From assembly GCF_018863395.1 (NCBI RefSeq), contig NZ_JAHKRR010000004.1, forward strand, positions 1 to 64,000: a stretch of DNA of 64,000 nucleotides. The letters run 5' to 3'. Origin of the DNA: Sinomicrobium weinanense (GTDB lineage Bacteria > Bacteroidota > Bacteroidia > Flavobacteriales > Flavobacteriaceae). Every line of letters starts with the position of its first letter. Position 1 is the first letter of the stretch. Both the position numbers and the translations under genes were made by a program. Of the stretch, positions 8,614-16,308 are shown one piece after another. The notes beneath the pieces were generated by a model. The model was not told the origin of the DNA. It searched no databases and was given only the letters and a program-made list of their open reading frames with translations.

Positions 8614-9281
8614 ACGGTAAAACGCTTTAGATACCCGCCGTTTATGAGGTAGACCACAAGCAGGGTTATAAAGGAAAGTGCGAGCAATATCAGGGAATAA
8701 CCATTGGCCGCCCCGTAATTCAGGGCTTCCACTTCGTCATAAATGGCAATCGAAGCTACCCTGGTCTTCCCCGGGATATTGCCGCCGATCATCAGGACCA
8801 CCCCGAATTCGCCCATGGTATGGGCAAACGAAAGGACAATACCTGTAAGGAGTGAAGGCCGGATATTGGGAAGCAGGACCTTCCGGAGGGTTGTCCATTT
8901 CGATTTTCCCAGGGTGTAAGAGGCCTCGGACAAGGTGTTGGGGAGGGAGGAGAGGCCGGATTGTATAGGGTGCACCATAAAGGGCAGGCTGTATAGCACG
9001 GAGGCCAGTACCAGCCCGGCAAAGGAAAAGACAAGTTGTATTCCCAGCCACTTGTCGAGCCAGTCTCCGAAGGCGTTTTGGGGACTGAAGGCCAGCAGCA
9101 TATAAAATCCCAGGACCGTAGGGGGCAGTACCAGGGGCATGCTCACCAAGGCCTCCACTACGGGTTTTATACGCGATGTGGTCCGGGAAAGCCAGTAGGC
9201 CAGGGGAACGGCCAGGACAAAAAGGATCGCGGTAGTAGCCGCGGCGAGCTTCAGGGTCAGTATGATCGGGCCCCATTCCAT
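8610..9281 (-). CDS. modB: Molybdate ABC transporter permease
   Basis: The product has 223 residues and about five to six membrane helices. The loop that contacts ModC contains GEFGVVLMIGGNIPGKTRVA (around 160-180), which closely follows the pattern in ModB proteins, including the NIPGKT ending. It forms the inner-membrane channel for molybdate (or tungstate) delivered by ModA. It overlaps modC downstream by four bases and its start touches the stop of the di-Mop gene, so the whole cluster is translationally coupled. Confidence 0.92.
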   Translation of the reverse strand: MEWGPIILTLKLAAATTAILFVLAVPLAYWLSRTTSRIKPVVEALVSMPLVLPPTVLGFYMLLAFSPQNAFGDWLDKWLGIQLVFSFAGLVLASVLYSLPFMVHPIQSGLSSLPNTLSEASYTLGKSKWTTLRKVLLPNIRPSLLTGIVLSFAHTMGEFGVVLMIGGNIPGKTRVASIAIYDEVEALNYGAANGYSLILLALSFITLLVVYLINGGYLKRFTV

Positions 9282-9685
9282 TAGGGCGCGAGGATGATTT
9301 CGTTTAACTTTATCATGGCGGTTACGTTTGTGCTTTCCTTTAGATCCAGTTCATCGGCCGAAGCGGTACTTATGACCGAAACGATCTCACCTGCGGAGGT
9401 ATGTATGGCCACTCTGGTGAGCAACGGGCCTTTCTCCAGGGCAGAAATGGTTCCCTTTAGCTTGTTTTGCAGGCTTACGGCCAGGGCCTCACCCGTGCCG
9501 ATCACCACTTCGGTCTCCTTGAACAATACGTTAACAGGGTGGTCCTTAGTCAGGTATGAAGCAGTTTCCGGGCTGTCTATGACAATGGCTTTGAACGAGA
9601 CGGATGCATTGATGTTAACTGTAACAACAGACAGGGCATCGCTGGTGCGGATATCGGCAATATGTCCGGAAAAACTATTCATCAA
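9281..9685 (-). CDS. Di-Mop (molbindin/ModG-like) molybdate-binding protein
   Basis: The product has 134 residues and no signal peptide. It holds two tandem copies of the roughly 65-residue Mop/TOBE fold: residues 3-67 (FSGHIADIRTSDALSVVTVN...) and 70-134 (LQNKLKGTISALEKGPLLTRV...). In each, the pattern of a short strand, a G-x-I turn and a later V-x-x-x-I/V strand is visible. Tandem Mop proteins such as ModG assemble into rings that bind several molybdate ions and serve as cytoplasmic stores or buffers. Placement between modA and modB, overlapping both (start 10 bases inside modA, stop at the modB start), supports a role tied to uptake rather than regulation; no DNA-binding domain is present. 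Confidence 0.85.
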   Translation of the reverse strand: MMNSFSGHIADIRTSDALSVVTVNINASVSFKAIVIDSPETASYLTKDHPVNVLFKETEVVIGTGEALAVSLQNKLKGTISALEKGPLLTRVAIHTSAGEIVSVISTASADELDLKESTNVTAMIKLNEIILAP

Positions 9686-10445
9686 CCAAATATCCGAAAT
9701 CTTTCAGAACCTTCCCGGCTTCCGGTGAAAAAAGGTAGTCATAAAACCGCTGTGCATTTCGGGTATCGGTATTTTTGCGGCGGATGACAACTGCACCCTG
9801 GGCAATAGGGGTATAGGTCTTTGGGCCGGGTTCCGTCCACTTTCCTTTTCCTTTCATTTCAGGGGATAGAACAACGGACATAGCCGTAAAACCCACTTCT
9901 GCTGCCCCGGAAGTGATAAAGTGATTGGTTTGCGCAATGCTTTCGCCATAAACGAGCTTGTCTTTGACCTTCTCCCATATCCCGTAATGCCGCAATACTT
10001 CGATGGCGGCTGTTCCGTAAGGGGCATTTTTAGGGTTGGCCAGGGCAATGTGTTCCGTGCCCGGGGCCGTGAGCAGGTCTATGGTAGGCCGGGTATTTCC
10101 GGCGGCGGACCACAATACCAGTTCCCCGTAGGCATAGATGTCCGGTGAGGACAAGGTAAGGCTGTCATTATAAAGGGTATTGGGATATTTCATATTGGCA
10201 GCCACAAAAACGTCATAGGGAGCACCTTCGCGGATCTGTGCCGTGAGTTTGCCGGATGAACTGACAACCAGCTCACATGCGATTCCTGTTTTTTCGGAAA
10301 AATCGGTTGCCAGCGCTTTCATGGCGAATTGCATGTTTGCCGCAGTAGCCACGGTAATTCTGGACTTGGTGGCCGGCTGGCATGCGGTGAACAGCAATGT
10401 TGTGAAAAGATATATAAAAAAGACTTTTTTTATCTTCATTTGCAA
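9675..10445 (-). CDS. modA: Molybdate-binding lipoprotein of ABC transporter
   Basis: The product has 256 residues. A lipoprotein leader ends in LLFTACQP, with Cys22 as the lipidated residue. The mature part matches the periplasmic ModA fold: ATAANMQFAMKALATDF, VVSSSGKLTAQIREGAPYDVFVAAN (the SSG and D-V-F segments line the oxyanion pocket), and a late TAMSVVLSPEMKGKGKW stretch. A second ATG two codons in (10439) is an equally good start. It captures molybdate or tungstate for ModB/ModC. Eight bases separate it from the upstream sulfurtransferase, and its end overlaps the di-Mop gene. Confidence 0.92.
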   Translation of the reverse strand: MQMKIKKVFFIYLFTTLLFTACQPATKSRITVATAANMQFAMKALATDFSEKTGIACELVVSSSGKLTAQIREGAPYDVFVAANMKYPNTLYNDSLTLSSPDIYAYGELVLWSAAGNTRPTIDLLTAPGTEHIALANPKNAPYGTAAIEVLRHYGIWEKVKDKLVYGESIAQTNHFITSGAAEVGFTAMSVVLSPEMKGKGKWTEPGPKTYTPIAQGAVVIRRKNTDTRNAQRFYDYLFSPEAGKVLKDFGYLVDE

Positions 10446-10453
10446 AGGGCCTT

Positions 10454-11302
10454 CTACCCGGTTTTAATGGTTTTGTTATTCCGCGACCATTCGCTCCAGG
10501 AGCCGGTATAAAGTTTCGGTACCGGTAATCCGGCGTATGCCATGGCCAGGATTGTATGGCAGGCTGTGACCCCGGAACCGCAGTGCACGATAATATGGTC
10601 CGGAGAGGTATTTCCGGAAATATTTTCGTAATAGGTTTTCAGTTCGGAAGGAGGTTTAAACCTGCCTTCTTCGTCGAGATTGTTGTGGAAAGGTACATTA
10701 ATGGCCCCGGGAATATGTCCTGCTATGAGGTCGATCGGCTCTCTTATGCCCAGGTATCGGTCATTGTCACGGACGTCTATGATAAGCTGTTCCCCGTTCT
10801 GCGATGCTCTCTCTACCTCGTCCAGGTCTGCCAGGGGCCATTGCCATTGTTCAATGTTACAGGGATTGTTCTTTGTTGCGGTTTCCTGTTGTGAACTCAT
10901 GGGAAATCCTGCCTTTTCTGCAGCCTGAAATCCGCCGTTCAGCACCTGTACTTTTTCATGTCCTGCAGACCGCATCATCCACCAGAAGCGGGCTGCTGCA
11001 TTTGCCCCGTTTTTGTCGTCATAGATCACTACATGGCTTTCTGGAGAAATACCCAGGGTGGTGAGCGTCCGGGAAAACTTTTCGGGAACAGGCAAGGGAT
11101 GCCGCCCTCCATTGGATGCATCTTCCTTAATGTCGGAAAGTTGTGTGTTGAGATCGGCAAAAATAGCGCCTTTCAGGTGCTTTTTGTCATAGCTGTTTTT
11201 GGCATCTTTGCCATTACCGGCATTTACGATAACCATATCTTTTGTACCCCGTAGCTCCAGAAGCTCCTCGGGTTGTATTATCGGAGAAATATTTGTGTTC
11301 AT
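10454..11302 (-). CDS. sseA: Thiosulfate/3-mercaptopyruvate sulfurtransferase
   Basis: The product has 282 residues and two rhodanese domains. The N-terminal one (10-130) lacks an active cysteine. The C-terminal one (160-282) has the loop HCGSGVTACHT with catalytic Cys241, the CGSGVTA form usual for mercaptopyruvate sulfurtransferases. There is no signal peptide, so it is cytoplasmic. It transfers sulfane sulfur from a donor to an acceptor. Being first in the operon, eight bases upstream of modA, it may supply sulfur for molybdenum cofactor maturation; that is inference from position. The family is also common outside such operons. Confidence 0.88.
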   Translation of the reverse strand: MNTNISPIIQPEELLELRGTKDMVIVNAGNGKDAKNSYDKKHLKGAIFADLNTQLSDIKEDASNGGRHPLPVPEKFSRTLTTLGISPESHVVIYDDKNGANAAARFWWMMRSAGHEKVQVLNGGFQAAEKAGFPMSSQQETATKNNPCNIEQWQWPLADLDEVERASQNGEQLIIDVRDNDRYLGIREPIDLIAGHIPGAINVPFHNNLDEEGRFKPPSELKTYYENISGNTSPDHIIVHCGSGVTACHTILAMAYAGLPVPKLYTGSWSEWSRNNKTIKTG

Positions 11303-11346
11303 TTGGAATACGGTTTCCGGATCCTGACTTTGGGGACATTTATCTT

Positions 11347-11354
11347 CAAAGATA
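11347..11354 (-). promoter_or_regulatory. Likely -7 box of the sseA-mod operon promoter
   Basis: On the minus strand the octamer reads TATCTTTG, a perfect match to the Bacteroidetes TAnnTTTG element, about 45 bases upstream of the sseA start. No TTTG at the preferred spacing is present (the nearest is too far, at 11386-11389), so confidence is moderate. No Mo-box-like operator was recognised. Confidence 0.45.
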
Positions 11355-11459
11355 ATTCTTTATTTACGAACTTTATCAATCACAACAAATCACCAATTCC
11401 CCCTGTCTCCCTATCTCCCCGTCATATGCTTTGCCGTATATGAGATGCGTTCGCCCTGT

Positions 11460-12110
11460 CTATTCCGTGGCATAATTCCCTTTTGACCATTGTATTGCCG
11501 GCCCCATCCACACTTTCAGGGGCTTGAATAAAAAACCGTGCCTCATGCCGGTATTCAGTTCTATTTCTTTAAAATGCGGAATTTTACAGCTCGAAGCCTC
11601 TTTTCGTTTTACAGCGGAAACTCCGAACGGATCGGTTTTTTCGTAAATGGTCAGGATATTGCCGCAAAAGTTGATATCGGGAATATTTTGCATATCGCTG
11701 TCCGTAAAACAGGCTATAAAAACAAAGTTGAGGTCCGGATTTTGCATAAAGGTGGAAACATACTGGGCAATATACCCGCCTTTGGAAGTTCCGATAATCG
11801 ATATATTTCCCGGTTTTACGCCTTTTTCCAGCAGGCTGTCGATTTGCCGGGTTATCCCGAGGGCGTAATCTCTGGCATTAACGTTTCCCTGTCTTATTTC
11901 GCTGATCACGGTGAAACCGTTGTTCTTAAATTCCCTGATGATCGCATCATACTCTGTCCGCCCGTATTCCGGATGTGCTTCATTGAGGTTGTGTTCTTCA
12001 GGGAATCTGTTGTGCAGGAAGAAAATAAAATGGTCTTCGGCCGTATTTTGAAATGCAAACGGGGAGAAGCAAAAAATTCCGGCGAATAATATCATCAGGA
12101 TTTTCTTCAT
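11460..12110 (-). CDS. Secreted alpha/beta hydrolase
   Basis: The product has 216 residues. A signal peptide covers about residues 1-20 (MKKILMILFAGIFCFSPFAF). The nucleophile elbow is IIGTSKGGY, with Ser109 in G-T-S-K-G, and a candidate catalytic histidine lies in TGMRHGFLFKP near the C-terminus. ACFTDSDMQ and YEKTDPFG supply possible acid residues. This fits a small periplasmic hydrolase of the alpha/beta fold; the substrate is unknown. It is a single-gene unit read away from the Nal1-like protease gene. A hairpin at its presumed transcription start is listed separately. Confidence 0.75.
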   Translation of the reverse strand: MKKILMILFAGIFCFSPFAFQNTAEDHFIFFLHNRFPEEHNLNEAHPEYGRTEYDAIIREFKNNGFTVISEIRQGNVNARDYALGITRQIDSLLEKGVKPGNISIIGTSKGGYIAQYVSTFMQNPDLNFVFIACFTDSDMQNIPDINFCGNILTIYEKTDPFGVSAVKRKEASSCKIPHFKEIELNTGMRHGFLFKPLKVWMGPAIQWSKGNYATE

Positions 12111-12129
12111 GGAGGGTCCTTTAAATTAC

Positions 12130-12154
12130 CAGAGTGGCAACTCTGTCAAATATA
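12130..12154 (-). promoter_or_regulatory. Promoter -7 box and start-site hairpin for the hydrolase gene
   Basis: The minus strand carries TATATTTG (12154-12147), a perfect TAnnTTTG box. Directly after it lies the perfect inverted repeat CAGAGT-N4-ACTCTG (12130-12145), 20 bases before the gene start. The repeat would sit at the 5' end of the mRNA, or serve as an operator overlapping the start site. Confidence 0.5.
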
Positions 12155-12221
12155 GCTTTTTATTTTTTGTGTGATACGTTGGGAAAATAGGTGTTTAAAC
12201 TTTTTAAAAAGTCGTATTTTT

Positions 12222-12256
12222 TTTGTAATTTTATGTTATACAGCTTGTTATGTTTG
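12222..12256 (+). promoter_or_regulatory. Bacteroidetes-type promoter of the Nal1-like protease gene
   Basis: TTTG at 12222-12225 and TATGTTTG at 12249-12256 are 23 bases apart, within the accepted range. The predicted start of transcription is near 12263, leaving a leader of about 85 bases. The leader contains CTCCTTTCTGAAGAAGGAG (12289-12307), a possible 5' hairpin. Confidence 0.55.
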
Positions 12257-12346
12257 AAAATACAACTTGATCGTCACGTTGATCTCCTTTCTGAAGAAGG
12301 AGAAAAATGATTCACCGGATTGTCTAATAGATGAAAGAGAGATAAA

Positions 12347-13357
12347 ATGAGTTCCGATTTAGAAAAGATCCGCAAGGTATTAAGGGAGGTAGGCCCTGAG
12401 TTGAGGAAAAAACAAAACGTTGTGGCTACGGGCATCGGATATAAGACCGTAGCAGGCCGGACTACTTCCGATCTTTCCATTATATGTTCCGTAGAAGTAA
12501 AAAAACCTAGTTCTAGGTTAAGAGAAAGAGACCTGGTCCCCTCTTATGTACAGGGTATTCCCACTGATGTAAGGCCCGTCGGTGTTTTACGGGCATTTCA
12601 AAACCCCACCGAACGGTTCAGGCCTGCACCGGGGGGAGTGAGTATCGGCCATTACCGGATAACCGCCGGTACCCTTGGATGTCTGGTCGTCAGGGACGGT
12701 CAGCGGTATATCCTCTCTAACAACCATGTCCTGGCCAATAGTAATGAAGCACAGACAGGAGACCCCGTATTGCAGCCGGGCCCTCACGATGGAGGAACGG
12801 AATCCCGGGACCGGATCGCCGAATTAAGTGAATTTGTTCCCATACATTTTGAAGGCGATGACGGAGGCGGCCTGCCTTGTCGTACAGCGCGTTTTGTCGC
12901 TGCGGCCCTGAATGCCCTGGCCCCGCTGGTGGGAAGCAGGAGCAGGCTAAGGCCATATCGGGTGCAGCAGGGATCCAACACGGTAGACTGCGCCATAGCC
13001 AGGCCTTTAGACCCGTTGGATGTAGAAGAAAAGATACTGCAAATCGGAACAATAACAGGCATAGGAGAAGGAGGACTGGGAATGCAGGTACAAAAAAGCG
13101 GAAGAACCACCGGGCTTACCAATGGGGTAATAGAACAGGTAGATGTAAGTGCCCGGGTGAGTTACGGAACCAATAAGATCGCTCTTTTCGAAGACCAGCT
13201 TATGGCGGGAGCGATGAGCCAGGGCGGAGACAGCGGTTCAGTGGTGCTGGACGAGAACAATAATCTTGTAGGCCTGCTCTTTGCAGGGAGTGAAACGACA
13301 ACGCTCATCAACCGGATAGGGAATGTGTTTGATGCTCTTAGTCTCTCTCTGCCCTGA
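12347..13357 (+). CDS. Nal1-like trypsin-fold serine protease, cytoplasmic
   Basis: The product has 336 residues and no signal peptide. Residues 1-85 form a small N-terminal domain (VVATGIGYKTVAGR, LVPSYVQGIPTDVRPVGVL). Residues 95-336 form a trypsin-like domain with a visible triad: His127 in ILSNNHVLA, Asp214 in TVDCAIARP and Ser296 in QGGDSGSVVLD. The layout resembles the Nal1-like peptidases known from plants and bacteria. The ATG follows an AAAGAGAG ribosome binding site. The next gene, 32 bases downstream, encodes a free-standing version of the N-terminal domain. The natural substrate is unknown; regulation of the protease by that domain is inference. Confidence 0.8.
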   Translation: MSSDLEKIRKVLREVGPELRKKQNVVATGIGYKTVAGRTTSDLSIICSVEVKKPSSRLRERDLVPSYVQGIPTDVRPVGVLRAFQNPTERFRPAPGGVSIGHYRITAGTLGCLVVRDGQRYILSNNHVLANSNEAQTGDPVLQPGPHDGGTESRDRIAELSEFVPIHFEGDDGGGLPCRTARFVAAALNALAPLVGSRSRLRPYRVQQGSNTVDCAIARPLDPLDVEEKILQIGTITGIGEGGLGMQVQKSGRTTGLTNGVIEQVDVSARVSYGTNKIALFEDQLMAGAMSQGGDSGSVVLDENNNLVGLLFAGSETTTLINRIGNVFDALSLSLP

Positions 13358-13389
13358 AAAGATGCCTGGCTAACATTCATATACCGATC

Positions 13390-13620
13390 ATGCCCGACGA
13401 CTCCCTTAAAAAAGCAATGGAAATAAAACGGCGGTATGAACGCCATTGGCTTGACATTTCCGGTGTCACCGCTGTTGGTGTTGGACAGGTAGAGCAGGGC
13501 CGTACAGGGATCATTGTTTCCGTTACGGACGATGGAAATCACATCCGGGAACAAATTCCCTCTGAAGTGGAAGGAGTTACAGTTGAAATACAGGTGAGTG
13601 GAATATTAAGGAGCTTTTGA
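13390..13620 (+). CDS. Small protein homologous to the N-terminal domain of the upstream protease
   Basis: The product has 76 residues. Its second half, IPSEVEGVTVEIQVSGILRS, lines up with VPSYVQGIPTDVRPVGVLRA of the protease (residues 64-83); both end in a phenylalanine. The first halves also match: GVTAVGVGQVEQGRTGIIVSV against NVVATGIGYKTVAGRT and SIICSV. So it appears to be a duplicated, stand-alone copy of the protease's N-terminal domain. No signal peptide or catalytic residues are present. Thirty-two bases separate it from the protease gene, consistent with co-transcription. A role as inhibitor, folding helper or substrate adaptor for the protease is plausible but unproven. Confidence 0.75.
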   Translation: MPDDSLKKAMEIKRRYERHWLDISGVTAVGVGQVEQGRTGIIVSVTDDGNHIREQIPSEVEGVTVEIQVSGILRSF

Positions 13621-13627
13621 TTATTTT

Positions 13628-14287
13628 CTACGAAACATATATAACTTTGATCCGGTCAATGATCCATTGGTCTTTTACTTTCCGGATAAAGATCCATAGG
13701 CCTTCACCGCATAATTCTCCGCAATAAAGATCACTTCGGAATACCCCATAAGACCCGGTGGTATCGAACTGTATCCCGGAAAACTCGATGATCCCCATCA
13801 GATCGAAATTATATGCCCCTTTCAGTGCGTTGTATTTTGGGAATTCGGAACGGTACCTAAAACGGATTTTTTTATTGTTCTTTAATTTCTTGGGATCCAC
13901 CTTGTATGCGGCATAGATATCGGTAGTATCCGGACTCAGGTTTAAGGATGCGAAATGTGCTACAAGTTCATTTTTACTCCCTGGCTCCGGGGGATATATG
14001 GAATCCATGATAGCAATTACCAATTCTTTGGAACCGGGTTTTAGTCCGGCAATGATCTTTTCATATTCGGCAAGTGCTTCGGCTATTTCCGAGGAATCCG
14101 CATGAATTGATACAGGGGGTGGTGGAGGTGGAGGCGGTGTAATTTCGTATAAGCCTTTGCATACAGAATCCATCAAAGCCGGGAACACTTCATACATGAT
14201 TTGCTGCCCATATTCCGGGGCGGTTTGTTTTCTGTGACAACCGGATAAAATCAGGGCCAGGATTATAAAAGGAAACAAGTGTTTCAT
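13628..14287 (-). CDS. Lipoprotein of unknown function with polyproline tract
   Basis: The product has 219 residues. The lipobox is in ILSGCHRK, with Cys17 lipidated. Residues 51-58 are eight prolines in a row, which would stall ribosomes and require elongation factor P. The C-terminal half (KIRFRYRSEFPKYNALKG onward) is strand-rich and contains two close cysteines in LYCGELCGEG. I do not recognise the family. It ends seven bases from the convergent small-protein gene and lies 18 bases downstream of another secreted protein gene on the same strand, so the two may form a unit. Confidence 0.65.
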   Translation of the reverse strand: MKHLFPFIILALILSGCHRKQTAPEYGQQIMYEVFPALMDSVCKGLYEITPPPPPPPPVSIHADSSEIAEALAEYEKIIAGLKPGSKELVIAIMDSIYPPEPGSKNELVAHFASLNLSPDTTDIYAAYKVDPKKLKNNKKIRFRYRSEFPKYNALKGAYNFDLMGIIEFSGIQFDTTGSYGVFRSDLYCGELCGEGLWIFIRKVKDQWIIDRIKVIYVS

Positions 14288-14305
14288 TTGATGCTGAAAT
14301 TGTCT

Positions 14306-15076
14306 TTAATACTTCAGGATATTTTTATAAGGACTATTAAAAGTTTTCCACGGTGTGGTTTTTCCCGGTAGCCCGTTTGCGTTCACCGGAGTAAACCGAA
14401 CCTGGTATTTTTGGGCTGGTTTAAAGGCAAATGGCCCTCCGCACATACTGTGTCCTACATATAGTTTGCTTTCTCTTTCCAGGAGGTAATAGTCTGTTTT
14501 TTTCCTGGTTGACAGTTCGGTCACTTCTGTTCTGTACCAGGTTTCCCCGTCGTTTGCCGGGGAAACTTCAAAAATGGCATGGGCATCGGGACCACACCCG
14601 TATTCGGCATATTCGTTTTTCAGATAGCTGATCTTTGTATCCTTATCCCGGAGGGGTGAAACATGAGTAACGGAAGTTTTCCAATATATTTTTTCGTTTT
14701 CTCCGGTTTCCGGGTTCCATCGTTTTAGTTTGTTGTATTCCCGTTCACTTTGACAGTCATATTTCAGGGAGTAAACGGTATTGGGTTTTAAAGGCCTGAC
14801 AGGTTTAAGAACGGCCTGGGTAACCTGCATTTGGCCCTTCAGTATTTCGCAGAGTTCCAGTACAACGGTTTCTCCCTTATCACTTTCGAGGTAAATTGTA
14901 CGTTTTCTGAAACTTTCAATTGTTTTTTGGTAATAATCAGAGCCTTCTATGATAAACATGGGATTAAGCCCAATCTTTTTTGAAGCAGGAAAAAACAGAA
15001 TGCTACTTACACATTCGGCGAAAGCGGTATTTGGACCTATAAACAATAAAGAAAAGAAAAGGTAAATCGTTTTCAT
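14306..15076 (-). CDS. Secreted protein of unknown function with an Ig-like domain
   Basis: The product has 256 residues from the ATG at 15076, chosen because MKTIYLFFSLLFIGPNTAFA is a clear signal peptide ending near residue 20; an in-frame start eight codons earlier would bury it. The segment ILFFPASKKIGLNPMFIIEG and VRPLKPNTVYSLKYDC look like a bacterial Ig-like domain of the Big_5 kind, in which a protein fold is recognised by the N-T-x-Y-x-L phrase. Several cysteines suggest disulfides in the periplasm. The gene lies 18 bases upstream of the polyproline lipoprotein gene. No function can be assigned. Confidence 0.6.
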   Translation of the reverse strand: MKTIYLFFSLLFIGPNTAFAECVSSILFFPASKKIGLNPMFIIEGSDYYQKTIESFRKRTIYLESDKGETVVLELCEILKGQMQVTQAVLKPVRPLKPNTVYSLKYDCQSEREYNKLKRWNPETGENEKIYWKTSVTHVSPLRDKDTKISYLKNEYAEYGCGPDAHAIFEVSPANDGETWYRTEVTELSTRKKTDYYLLERESKLYVGHSMCGGPFAFKPAQKYQVRFTPVNANGLPGKTTPWKTFNSPYKNILKY

Positions 15077-15257
15077 AAGAGATGCGGTTTTTTGACACAC
15101 CTCAATATCCGTTCCAGGTTAGTTACAAGGGCAGATTTTTATACCGTAAGACCGGATAGTAAAGACAGTAGCATACATAAAAAGCTGCCCCGGTAATGAA
15201 GCAGCCTGTACAATAAGCGTGGATGATATCATTTTTGCTTGAATGTATCCGGACCTT

Positions 15258-15761
15258 TTACGCAGTACGCGAAGCAAAGATCTCGTCCAGTCCTTCCATA
15301 GCAGAGGTAAACCCTTCCTTAAAGCCCATTTCGACGATCTTTTCCAGGTCGGAAAGACTTTGGTGTTTTATGGTTATATCCACTACGGTAGTTCCGTTTT
15401 GCACTGTAAAATCCACATTCCAGTCCGAACGTGAAAAATCGGTATTTATATTCCCTTCGCTATCGCAGAAGGCGTCGAGGAATTTAAAGTTGGTTTTGGG
15501 AGAGATCGAAGTGTAGTCTGCCAATGCCCAGTGCTCTTCGCCTTCCGGTCCAACCATGGCATACAACCTTTGGCCGTCGGCCTTGAACTCCATTTTTTTG
15601 GTCTTTGCTTTCCAGGGCCTCGGTGCCCACCATTGGTCGAGGATCTCCGGTTCGGTCCAGGCTGCCCAGACATCGTCTTTCGGGGCGGCAAACTCTCTTT
15701 TTACCCTTACGGTACTGTTTTCCCGGTCTACGGAAAAATTCATTGCTAAATTGTTTTTCAT
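15258..15761 (-). CDS. SRPBCC / AHSA1-family protein
   Basis: The product has 167 residues. The pattern VKREFAAPKDDVWAAWTEPEILDQWWAP is the hallmark N-terminus of the AHSA1 (activator of Hsp90 ATPase homologue) branch of the SRPBCC helix-grip fold. A C-terminal helix is in SLSDLEKIVEMGFKEGFTSAM. Such proteins hold a hydrophobic ligand; in this gene context the ligand is unknown. Its start overlaps the stop of the ArsR-type regulator gene by four bases, a very common pairing, so the regulator presumably controls this gene. Confidence 0.85.
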   Translation of the reverse strand: MKNNLAMNFSVDRENSTVRVKREFAAPKDDVWAAWTEPEILDQWWAPRPWKAKTKKMEFKADGQRLYAMVGPEGEEHWALADYTSISPKTNFKFLDAFCDSEGNINTDFSRSDWNVDFTVQNGTTVVDITIKHQSLSDLEKIVEMGFKEGFTSAMEGLDEIFASRTA

Positions 15762-16078
15762 TTTGATTTGTTTTTAATGTTAGACAATACTTCATCGAGT
15801 TGACTGAAACGATCTTCCCAGATGCGGCGGAACTGTTCCAGCCAGGTGTCGATTTCTTTCATTTTATCAATTTTGAGTTGATAATAAATTTCCCGGCCCG
15901 CTTTTTTCTGTTGCAACATTTCGCATTCGTTAAGAATTTTAATGTGTTTCGAAATGGCCTGCCGGGTAGTATCAAAATGTGCGGCCAGGATGTTGGGGGT
16001 CATGGCCTGTGTGGCGATCAGTGTTAAAATAGCCCGTCTTGTAGGATCGGAAATCGCCTGGAATACATCTCGTTTCAT
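15758..16078 (-). CDS. ArsR-family transcriptional regulator
   Basis: The product has 106 residues and is a winged helix protein: ISDPTRRAILTLIATQAMT (helices 1-2), PNILAAHFDTTRQAISKHIKIL (recognition region, about 29-50) and a wing with KKAGREIYYQL. No cysteine pair of the metal-sensing type is seen, so this is one of the ArsR relatives that pair with SRPBCC proteins rather than a metal sensor. It likely represses its own operon through the inverted repeats at 16309-16341. A block of dispersed repeat sequence (16101-16232) now separates gene and promoter, giving an unusually long leader. Confidence 0.87.
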   Translation of the reverse strand: MKRDVFQAISDPTRRAILTLIATQAMTPNILAAHFDTTRQAISKHIKILNECEMLQQKKAGREIYYQLKIDKMKEIDTWLEQFRRIWEDRFSQLDEVLSNIKNKSK

Positions 16079-16100
16079 CTGTTATTTTTTATTTGTTAGT

Positions 16101-16232
16101 TCGACAAGTTCACTATAAATTTTCTTCGGTCATGCTTCGACAAGTAATATACTGAGTACTTCGATAAACTCAGTATGGTATTTACCGAAGTGTGATATAC
16201 TGAGCTTGCCGAAGTACTCAGTACAGGCATGT
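16101..16232. repeat. Cluster of dispersed CTTCGA/CTGAG palindromic repeats
   Basis: Several overlapping copies of motifs such as ACTTCGATAAACTCAGTAT and its complement-like partner ATACTGAGCTTGCCGAAGT occur in alternating orientation, so this stretch can fold into hairpins. The same motif recurs at 24275-24320 and partly at 17358-17376. This is a dispersed repeat type common in bacterial genomes. It sits between the arsR promoter and gene. Confidence 0.75.
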
Positions 16233-16308
16233 AATGCCTAAAGTAATCATGTCGGTTGGTTTGCCGTTTTGTTAATGGGCATTTCATAACCTTTAGGGAT
16301 TAAATTAA

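Noticed and set aside
16096-16287. 63-codon minus-strand frame upstream of arsR
   Set aside because: It runs through the dispersed palindromic repeats and has repeat-derived composition; it is more likely leader RNA.
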